DNA of 12,092 nt, from positions 1-12,092 of the forward strand of contig CAOJNR010000019.1 of assembly GCA_948439925.1 (NCBI GenBank), given 5' to 3'. The notes under the pieces were generated by a model, which worked only from the letters and a program-made list of their open reading frames with translations, was not told the origin of the DNA and made no database searches. Each line of letters starts with the position of its first letter. Within the stretch, counting starts at the first letter, position 1. Source of the stretch: an uncultured Clostridia bacterium (GTDB lineage: Bacteria > Bacillota > Clostridia > Christensenellales > UBA1242). Position numbers and translations under genes: made by a program. Positions 1-7,900 of the stretch are shown here, one piece after another.

Positions 1-42
1 GGGGGGGGGGGGGGGGGGGGGGGGTGGGAGAGGAGGGGGGGG
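1..42. other. Low-complexity G-rich contig edge, probably artefact
   Basis: The first 24 bases are all G. They are followed by a tract containing only G, A and a single T up to about position 42, and then ordinary sequence begins. Read outward on the minus strand this is a C/T-rich tail. Nothing else in the AT-rich window resembles it, so I regard it as a sequencing, tailing or assembly artefact rather than genome. It sits in frame with the gene at 456 and would add a run of prolines to that protein, which should not be believed. Confidence 0.8.
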
Positions 43-456
43 AAATTGGAAGTAACACCGAAGCAACAAGGCAAAAACGAACAAAACAAAGGAAACGAAC
101 AAAATGGAAAATAAACGGATAACACCAAAAACAAAACTGACCGTTGCAAGAAAAATACTGCGAAGAACAAGCAGACCGAGCGCCTTGCGTGATTTTTTGC
201 TGTCGGCGATATATGATATGCCTTTTTTTTTGAGATTAACGCAATAATAATAGCCATTTTTAGAGTCGGAAACAACAAAATCAAGGTAGTTATCCATGGA
301 AAGCGATGTTAAAATTTCATCAATCTCGGCAACTGAAAGCACAACCTTATTTGATAGATCTTCGGCAATTTCATTGGGAGAAACAAGCTGAGTCTTCTTG
401 CCAGAACACACTTTACATAGATAAGTCATCACAAGTTTTTCTTTTCGACTTGCCAT
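1..456 (-). CDS. Small membrane-anchored protein, winged-helix-like N-terminus (3' end uncertain)
   Basis: I do not recognise a named family. The protein starts MASRKEKLVM at an ATG at 454-456. Residues 1-90 are soluble and mixed helix/strand, with a pattern compatible with a small winged-helix fold: helices around 5-17, 27-34 and 42-54, then a beta hairpin around YLDFVVSDSKNGYYYCVNL (57-75). A basic stretch (KKSRKA, 87-92) precedes a hydrophobic segment from about residue 93 to 131. It aligns along its whole length with the divergent gene at 582-944: the shared features are an early CK.C, an IL..L helix, a D..G turn and a C-terminal membrane segment, so the two look paralogous. The frame stays open to the window edge, but beyond about residue 139 it runs into the G-rich artefact. 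The true C-terminus is therefore unknown, probably soon after the first membrane helix. A membrane-tethered DNA-binding or protein-binding regulator is possible, but this is inference from the fold guess. Confidence 0.72.
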   Translation of the reverse strand, partial: MASRKEKLVMTYLCKVCSGKKTQLVSPNEIAEDLSNKVVLSVAEIDEILTSLSMDNYLDFVVSDSKNGYYYCVNLKKKGISYIADSKKSRKALGLLVLRSIFLATVSFVFGVIRLFSILFVSFVLFVFALLLRCYFQFPPPPLPPPPPPPPP

Positions 457-581
457 GCCCGCTTGACGCCTCCATAAAATACAGTTATTTTTAAATATTT
501 TTTCCGATTTATCGCTTTTTTACACCAAAAAACAAATTTAACTTAGGTATATTTTTTATCTTTTTGCCAAACATTTAACAA
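457..581. promoter_or_regulatory. Divergent intergenic region between the small-protein pair
   Basis: This 125-bp, strongly AT-rich spacer must hold the promoters for both divergent genes if neither is part of a longer operon. I see several AT-rich hexamers, for example TATATT at 548-553 on plus and TAAATC-like boxes on minus, but none pairs with a convincing -35 at 16-18 bp. No individual promoter is called. The compact back-to-back arrangement would allow shared regulation. Confidence 0.45.
469..473 (-). promoter_or_regulatory. Shine-Dalgarno GGAGG for the gene at 456
   Basis: GGAGG on the minus strand lies 12 nt before the ATG at 456. The spacing is slightly long. An ATG at 473-475 is nearer but in another frame, and no in-frame start codon was found further upstream, so 456 is the best start. 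Confidence 0.5.
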
Positions 582-944
582 ATGTTAGACGCAAAGTCAC
601 TTATCATTTTGAAAATTCTTGTGAAAGAGTGCAAAAATGGCGGATACAAAATCGTTGAGTCACGCGATATAATTTCTGCCATGCCTGAGCGCTCACGAGT
701 TGACTATGATGGACTCAAAAATATTTTGACCTTTCTTGAACACTCTGACTGCATATCAATCAAGTATGATGATGACGGAGTTTTTTGCTTGTGCGTTCTG
801 CCATATGGTTACAAAATGCTTGAAAACAAAGTATCACAAAAAAAGAAGGCAATCACCTTCCCTTTTTGGATATATATTTTGATTTTGTTTAGCGTTATAA
901 TCGCAAGCTTCATAGGTTCACTGCTTGCCAAACTGGTCGCTTGA
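582..944 (+). CDS. Small membrane-anchored protein, winged-helix-like; paralogue of the divergent neighbour
   Basis: This is a complete 120-residue protein that I cannot assign to a named family. Residues 1-85 look like a compact helix-helix-helix-hairpin unit: helices near 5-17, 27-34 and 43-54, then a hairpin around CISIKYDDDGVFCLCVLP (57-74). A lysine-rich patch (QKKK, 86-89) is followed by one clear transmembrane helix at about 93-117. With one membrane segment and no signal peptide, the soluble domain is most likely cytoplasmic, the basic patch fitting the inside-positive rule. It resembles the minus-strand protein at 456 over its full length. The start is the first ATG after an in-frame TAA at 576-578. 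No Shine-Dalgarno lies within 15 nt of it, unlike radC. It is convergent with radC, with only 29 nt between the stop codons. The function could be membrane-tethered transcription control or protein-protein sensing; neither is shown by the sequence. Confidence 0.8.
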   Translation: MLDAKSLIILKILVKECKNGGYKIVESRDIISAMPERSRVDYDGLKNILTFLEHSDCISIKYDDDGVFCLCVLPYGYKMLENKVSQKKKAITFPFWIYILILFSVIIASFIGSLLAKLVA

Positions 945-973
945 TACTGTCTGCCAATAAACTTGAAACATCA

Positions 974-1669
974 TCAGAAAAACTCTCGCACTTTTTTGCT
1001 CTTGAAAAAGGAATACACTCCATCAGCGCCCACGAGCACATGGTCTAAGTAAGCAACGCCTAAGGTTGTGAATAATTTTATCAAATGCTCTGTTGCAAGT
1101 TTATCCTGTTTTGAAGGTTCAGCTTTTCCGCCTGGATGATTATGCATAACAAAAACCATCGCAGAATGTGTTGAAGATAAAAAGTTTGAAACTTGCAGTG
1201 GCTTTATGCCAACCATATTTATTGAACCTGTTGCAAGCTTTCGACGGCCAACAACATTTTTATTTGCATCCAATCCAACAATATAAAACTCTTCAACGTT
1301 TTTAAATCTCAATAACTGCTCAGAATAATCAAACAAAGCATCATATCCTGACAAATTTTCGCGCTTAGTTCGTTTGCAAGTTGAATAAAGATAAAAAATA
1401 TCAGTGAGTTCATTCATCATTTTCGCTGCCCTCTCACCTATGCCATGAACGGTGACAAGTTCAGTTAGGTCAGCCTCCAAAACATTTGCTATACTGCCAA
1501 ATTTGTCAAGAAGTCTGTGCGCAAGCGGATTGACATCACCACGCGGAAAGATGTATGTGAGAATAAATTCCATTGCTTGAACTTCACTGACGGCTTCAAT
1601 TCCAGCTTTGTATATTGTATCCAAAAGCCTACCACGATGCCCAGCATGGATATTTTTCTCGTCCTTCAT
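974..1669 (-). CDS. radC: RadC family protein (UPF0758, JAB/MPN metalloprotease-like domain)
   Basis: This is a complete 231-residue RadC-type protein of normal family length. The N-terminal half (about 8-95) is the helical RadC N-terminal domain with a helix-hairpin-helix around VHGIGERAAK (74-83), usually linked to DNA binding. The C-terminal half (about 108-231) is the JAB/MPN domain with an intact JAMM zinc site: Glu126/Glu127 in the first strand, HNH at 176-178 followed by PGG, then Ser186 and Asp189 with the spacing H-x-H-x7-S-x2-D. LDHVLVGADGVYSF near the end is also typical. All metal and catalytic positions expected for a JAMM enzyme are present. The historical name 'DNA repair protein' is not supported by firm biochemistry in most bacteria, and the substrate is unknown. 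The start is fixed by AAAGGAG 7 nt upstream. The gene lies downstream of the giant surface protein on the same strand but appears to have its own promoter. Confidence 0.96.
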   Translation of the reverse strand: MKDEKNIHAGHRGRLLDTIYKAGIEAVSEVQAMEFILTYIFPRGDVNPLAHRLLDKFGSIANVLEADLTELVTVHGIGERAAKMMNELTDIFYLYSTCKRTKRENLSGYDALFDYSEQLLRFKNVEEFYIVGLDANKNVVGRRKLATGSINMVGIKPLQVSNFLSSTHSAMVFVMHNHPGGKAEPSKQDKLATEHLIKLFTTLGVAYLDHVLVGADGVYSFFKSKKVREFF

Positions 1670-1676
1670 CGTTTTT

Positions 1677-1683
1677 CTCCTTT
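1677..1683 (-). promoter_or_regulatory. Shine-Dalgarno AAAGGAG of radC
   Basis: AAAGGAG on the minus strand sits 7 nt before the ATG at 1667-1669. This is near-ideal placement and decides the radC start. Confidence 0.85.
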
Positions 1684-1773
1684 CATAGTATATAAACGCT
1701 TAAAAAAAGCAAAATTTTATCACCTTTTTGCACTAATAGAAAGCACAAAAACATAGTGTTTTTTGATGTTAAT

Positions 1774-1802
1774 ATTTTAGCATATTCGCAAATTTACAGC
1801 AA
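1774..1802 (-). promoter_or_regulatory. Predicted sigma-A promoter of radC with extended -10
   Basis: Reading the minus strand, TTGCTG (1797-1802) is followed by a 17-bp spacer and TAAAAT (1774-1779). TG lies one base before the -10, giving the extended form TGCTAAAAT. Transcription would begin near 1767, leaving a leader of about 97 nt before radC. The match to vegetative promoters is good (-35 four of six, -10 five of six, ideal spacing), but the background is AT-rich, so a chance match is possible. Confidence 0.6.
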
Positions 1803-1809
1803 GAGATTT

Positions 1810-1855
1810 TGAAGTTGTTTCAAAACTTTTTAATCTTTTTTTTGAAACAACTTCA
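1810..1855. repeat. Perfect 16-bp inverted repeat with 14-nt spacer
   Basis: Arms TGAAGTTGTTTCAAAA (1810-1825) and TTTTGAAACAACTTCA (1840-1855) are exact reverse complements around a T-rich 14-nt spacer. The element begins 54 nt after the giant gene's stop codon and ends 7 nt upstream of the predicted radC -35. As RNA it would form a stable hairpin on either strand. No run of T follows it in either direction, so it is not a standard intrinsic terminator. It could be an mRNA 3'-end hairpin, an operator, or a dispersed repeat. Confidence 0.75.
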
Positions 1856-1909
1856 CCCCTCCCGTCGTTTTATGTCGAATAACATTTCTTTTTGTCAATA
1901 ATGAAATTG

Positions 1910-4900
1910 TTAGCTTTTTATCGTCCATGTCAAATTATTCCAAGTTCCATTCTTTACATTTGAGAATATCCTTTCCAGTTTATCATCTGGATTTCCTTGA
2001 CCAGACTTTTTATAAAGGTTAAAAATATTCCAACCTGTAAAATTTTCGTTATTATTTTGCGAGAGATATCCTTCCCAGTTCATTTTTAGGTCAGTACCAG
2101 AACCATAAGCCCAAACGAAAGTTTGATTAGGATTAGCACCCATCCACAAATATCCAAAAGTCCAATCTCTTGAAATTTTTCGACCTCTTAAACGAATATT
2201 ATCATCTTTATTCGACTTTGAATGTCCCGCAAGCCAAATAAGTTCAGAACCTACGGCACCTTCGACAAAATCAGAAGCTTTGATCTCTTCATTTGTTTTT
2301 AATGCTATTAAATCTGCTGTTTGTATTATAGTTGCTTCATTATTTGATGGATCAACAACAATTTTTGCCTCATATCCATTACTTCCACCTAATCCTTTGG
2401 TTCGAACTCCTTTGTCATTCTTTGTTTGTTGCTTAGGAGTGGTTGTTTTTATCAATTCAGATATAATATTCTTGTCTTCATTTTGGAAAATATAATAAAT
2501 AAAAGGTTTTCCCATTTTAAATCCAAGATCACCGCCATTGCCAACTTGTTCACTTCCACCATTTCCGCCATAACCTGCAACAATAAGTCCATGATTATTT
2601 TCTTTCTTTTGAATAATTATATTTCCGCCATTTCCACCATTTCCACCGCCATTTTGTGTGGTAGTCGTTGATGTGTAAGACTTCCCATATTTACCGTTTC
2701 CAGCAAATAATGAACCATAATTTGCTATCTTTTCTGCGGATCCAAGAGATATGCTATTTCCATCTCCACCAAAACCGGTAGCATCAGCAGCTTTAACTGA
2801 AACAAAGCTATTAAGCATACTTCCATTTGTGTAGGTGGTGTGTATAATTTGGGTGCTAGTTTTAGGATTAATTATAATGCCATAAGTCGAAACATTTTTA
2901 GTGTTAGCGTAGTTTTTCAAAAATGATTGCTGTTTTACAACACCCAATAATTGACAATTACTTATAAAGTGACTACTATTATGAGAAATATACAATGAAT
3001 GATCACCATTATAAAATCTTATTGAATATCCATTTCCAGAAATACTTATGTTTTGCTTTAATTTGTTATTGTTATTTGCATTTGCAAAAATATCCTCAGT
3101 CAGTATCAAATTCAAAAGTTTTGGATTACTGGTTACTTCAACAGTGTTTGTATTATTAACATTTGACAGAGATTGACTTTCAACTATGTTAAATGAAACA
3201 GAATTTGAAATCTTGCTTGCCTTTATATCTTGCAATGTTGCTTTTTTATTATCAAGATTGATACTTATTCCTTCTTGAACATCACTTAAAGTTCCATAAA
3301 CATTGTCGCAAGTTGGATCTTTGAAGATGCAATCAGTCGAACTCGTTGTTGTTTTGCTATAAAGATATTCACCAACTGTGTTATCTTCATCGTTTAGTAA
3401 CAACTCAACTTTTGAAGAAGAGTTTATTCTATAATCTTTGCTGATTTCCAATTCTGAGAAAGTTGGAAGGTGGGCTAAATTTATTGTGAAATTTCTTGTA
3501 ATTTCTTGTTCGTTTTCATCTATCGTAGTGTAAGTCAGTTCAAAAGCCTCTATTTCAGATGATGAAATCTGATTCCATGTTCCATCTGCGTATTTCTCAT
3601 ATATGCCATCTTTAAATCGAGCAATAGGAGTCTGTTCACTATCTGATATTTGAGTGTAACCGTCTAATAGCGCAACATTATAAACTGCTATATTATTTTC
3701 GTCGAAGTGTTTAATAATAGAATAACCATCTAGGTTAAAGTTATTATCGTAATGAGAAGAGAAAGATAATGTCTTATCTTCTTTGCTGACAAAGTTAAGG
3801 TTCACGTCTGTTAAAGTGACAGTTTCATTTTGACCACCAACAACTTGGAATTGTGAAATTTTATCGTATTCAACTTTACCAACAATATCAACATTCAACA
3901 TACCGCTCGAATTGGCATTTAAAGTTTTTTCAAACTCAAATCCTTGCTTTTCTTCACCATTAATTATAATAGATCCGTTTCTATCTTCGCCTGTAATTGT
4001 GGAAATAACTTTTACACCCATATTGAAAGTCAGAGCTTGATATTGATCGTAAACTGTGACATTTCCATATGTGTAGCTTTTGCCACTTATATCTTTAATA
4101 ACTATATTGCCACTTTCATCAATTTCATAAAACTCTTCGCCATTTACAAATGTTCCAGAACTATAATCAGACCAGATAGAAGTTTGAAGTTCATAATTAT
4201 CATCAATAGAATCTACCCTATCATAGCTTCCAAGATGTTTATTTTCCAGCTTGATAATTGGAGCAATCTTTGAGTTATTATTTATAATAGCGATGAAATC
4301 ATTGATGTTTGCCTCACTATCCAAAACTATTGTAACTTCATTGTCTTGTGCACTAACAATCTCAAAATCTATGTATGCACTGTCGCTTGGTGCAATATAT
4401 TTAAGACCTGTGTTAATATTAAAGTTACCATCACCATCATAGCTGAAAAGTGGGTCACTTGTTTCATCATAGAAACCAACATATTTATGTTCAAACCCGT
4501 CAAACAGAAGGTTGTTATTAAGTGTTAAAACTACTGTTTTTTTGCCATCAGTCACATCAGCGGACGCAATATAATTTGTTACAATCTGTTTATTAACAAA
4601 TTCATCAGTGCCTTTATAAGTTATTGAATCTTGCTTAACACTAATATTGCTTCCAGAAGAAACTTGTTCTTGCGTTATTGTTATACCAGAAGATATGTTT
4701 GTTATTGTTTCTTGAAGCATTGCAGTAAATGTTTTATTTGCAAATAAGCTTTTAAATGTTCCCAAGTCATATGTGCCTTCAATTCGATTAACAGGTTTAT
4801 CAAGTTGATCTTTTTGAACTAATGTAGCGTCAGGAACGAAATAAAGTGTATTATTATTATATATCATATAATATAGGTTATCTTCATCATCAACAAGATT

Positions 4901-7900
4901 CACCACACCAGAAAATTGTTTGTCATCCTTTTTTAAAGACAAACTATTGTCAACAAAGCCATTATCAAAATTAGGCATGTAAATTCCAAACAATCCATAT
5001 GTATCAGAGCCTTCAACATCATCAACGACAACTGCTCCTGCAAGGTCTGAGAAATTATATGAGTTATCTTTTCTATAATCCACTGTTGCATTAAGTTTAT
5101 AAACACCTTTTTTAAATGGACCTGTAACTTGTATTTGATATGTATTGCCAGATACATGGCTAATATTGCTACTGTCTGCATAATCACCTACGAGTTTGTC
5201 ACCTTGATATATATTTGCAACACTCACTGATAAATATCGTTCGTTAACGTTACTTAAATTACTATCTCCATTAGAAAAATTCAAGCTAACATTAAATTCA
5301 AGTATAGTATTATCAGCAGTTAAAGCTTTGACTGCGTCACTATTGTTTCCTACCAAAGTATATGAACTGCCGTTAATTGTTGTTGAACCATCAAAATTTC
5401 CAGATGTATAGTAAATTGTGTTTGATTTAATATTATCTATCTCAACTGACGAATTTTCATTGTTTTTATTCGAAATATTTGATCCATTAAATACTGAGGC
5501 GTAGCCATTATATGATGATTCGCTTCCGGTTCCTCTTAGCTTTCCATCAAAGAAGTTAACTTGAAGAAGTTCATAGTTTTCATACATGCCGAAATAAAGC
5601 ATTCTTACTCTGGCGTCAAAACAAAGTTTTTTTGCACCAGGAACAGCAAGCTGAACATAATTTTGATATGGAATTCTATACACTGTTGAAACAGGAACCA
5701 TTTGGTCATCAAACGAAAGATTTTGTTTATAATGTCCTACTATTTTGCCATCAGCGTCTTTTTTAACTGGGATATCATAAACATCACCAGTCAACAAACC
5801 ATTAATTCCACCGTTTGCCACAGAAATATTTTTTTCATATGGCTGATAAAGTCTATAATAATAACTTTCAAAATAAGTATACAGTGCGTTTTGGTTTAAC
5901 GGACTTGCAGAATCGTAGTAACCAAAAGACCAGCAATTCTCTATATCAACTCCATTATACAATTTTTTAATTCCGCCATAGCCATCTGTCACCTCAACAG
6001 AAGATAATAGCAGAGCACTACTTTCGGAAGAAGTATGAATTCCGTTTCTTATAACTTCACCAGAACTATTGCATTTAAACTCTTGTATACCATCATCACC
6101 AAAATATCCGATTCCATAAGCATGAACATTCACTTTCTGTCCTTCCTTTTGAAGCAATGTGACAGTGATTTTCATATTGGAATATTCTTTGCTCAATGGA
6201 CCATCGCCAACTGAACTACCTTTGCTTGCTTGAATTTCAGTAACTGTTTCAGGGTCTTTGCCAAGAGCTTCGATAGAACCTTCATTGAAACAGTTGCTAA
6301 CTGTGATAGTTGATGTGGCATGTCCGATTATTCCGCCAGCGTAGGCAACTTTACCGCCTTCAACATTCTTATTTCCTGCTTTGATTATTCCTGAGTTATA
6401 TGAATTATAAATACCAATGGTTCCTAATGAACAACCAACAATTCCGCCTGTTTTGTAATCTGCATTTTCACCTACTGCATTTCCTGATATTGAACTTCTA
6501 TAACCACTTATGATGGCATTTGCATTGTAAGAATTATAAATATTAAGTGTGTTTAATGATGTCCCTACCAGTCCGCCTGCACATACTATTGATTTTGAAG
6601 AATTTGCAACCTCTATTGGTGCATAGTTTGAAGAATAGCTAATTGTTAAGCTGGCATCACGATTAACTGCACCAACCAAACCTCCGACTGAAATATTAAC
6701 TCCTGCATCAACTGCAATATTTACCATGTTTGTCACAGCGGTTAAGATAGTTGAGCCAGTCGCAGTATTTGCCACAGCGCCTAAGTCATTATTTACAGTT
6801 CCAGTTATTCTTCCTGAAAGAGTGAGGTTTGAAACTGTGGTGCCGTTTAAAGTTCCTACAAGAAGTGGTGCGGACAATTCCTTATCTGCGTCATTGGTGA
6901 TACGTAAATTAGTCACTTTTCTGCCTTGCAAGTCAGTAAAAATTGTGTTTTGGAAATTGTGAAGTGTATGTCCGTTTCCATCAAAATTAGTTTGTTCTGG
7001 AATTTTAACAAGTCCACTTGTATCTTTTACTAAGAAATTGTTAGCTGTATAAGCCGTTTTTGACAAGTCAATATCATTAAGAAGGAAATATTGCTTTACA
7101 TTGTTAGCCTTGCCAATATTATTACCTGCTTTAAAAATATTTAGCACAGATGCATTTGGTATACCAAATGCAAGATTGCTTGTCAAATTGTTTGTTTCTT
7201 TGACTGATAGACGTGTGTAAGTGTAACCATAAAGTTGTGCCTTGTTTTCTATTTCAACTGGCAAGTTATCTATTGTTAATGTTTTTGTTCTAGTGTCATC
7301 TGCCTTATAACTATACAACGAAGAAGGTCTGAGATAATTGAATCCTGTTCTTGTTGGATAGCCAAAGTTAAAGTTGAGATTCTTATCACCTTTAAAACCA
7401 ACACTAGAATAATCTACGCCTCCATTATCAGAAGGAGTTGCATTTAAAGCATTTTTATCGTATGTTGCTGAGTTTTTTACATTTGAACCATTACCACCCC
7501 AAACATCAACACTTCCTGTTAGCTCTTTTGTAGTTGTGTGGTCATTTTGATCGAGGTAAGTGTAAGTGTATGAATTGCTGATTGAAATGCCAGAGCCACC
7601 AGCAAATGCATGAAGGTTTGCATCAATATAGCTTGTGAGCGAACCACCGCTGAATGTGCCGTGGATGTATGCTTCACCTTTGTTTGCTGAACCGAAGCCA
7701 ATAATACCTGATGCACTAACTGAATCAGTAGTGCTACCCGTTGAACTCGCACGATAGAGGATGTCAGCAACGCTGTAACTGTCACTGATTGTTCCGCTTT
7801 GCATATTTCCAACAAGACCGCCAACAGCTACTGCTTTTGAACCTGCAACCTCAATATTTCCGTCAATGCCAACTGCGAAGATTATACCTCTTTTCAATTC

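Noticed and set aside
306..494. Plus-strand open frame of 62 codons
   Set aside because: It is antisense to the minus-strand small gene at 456, which has a Shine-Dalgarno and a similar neighbour; the plus-strand translation shows no family-like pattern.
1687..1692. TATACT as the radC -10 box
   Set aside because: Transcription would start inside the Shine-Dalgarno and no -35 lies at proper spacing; the pair at 1774-1802 is better.
1517..1756. Plus-strand open frame of 79 codons
   Set aside because: It overlaps the radC N-terminal coding region and promoter leader in antisense and has no ribosome-binding site I can see; it is a shadow frame.
1810..1855. Inverted repeat as a rho-independent terminator
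   Set aside because: The stem is AT-rich and no T-run follows it in either direction, so a standard terminator call is not supported.
1888..1893. Possible TTGACA -35 box on the minus strand downstream of the giant gene's stop
   Set aside because: No acceptable -10 occurs at 16-18 bp from it, so no promoter is called.
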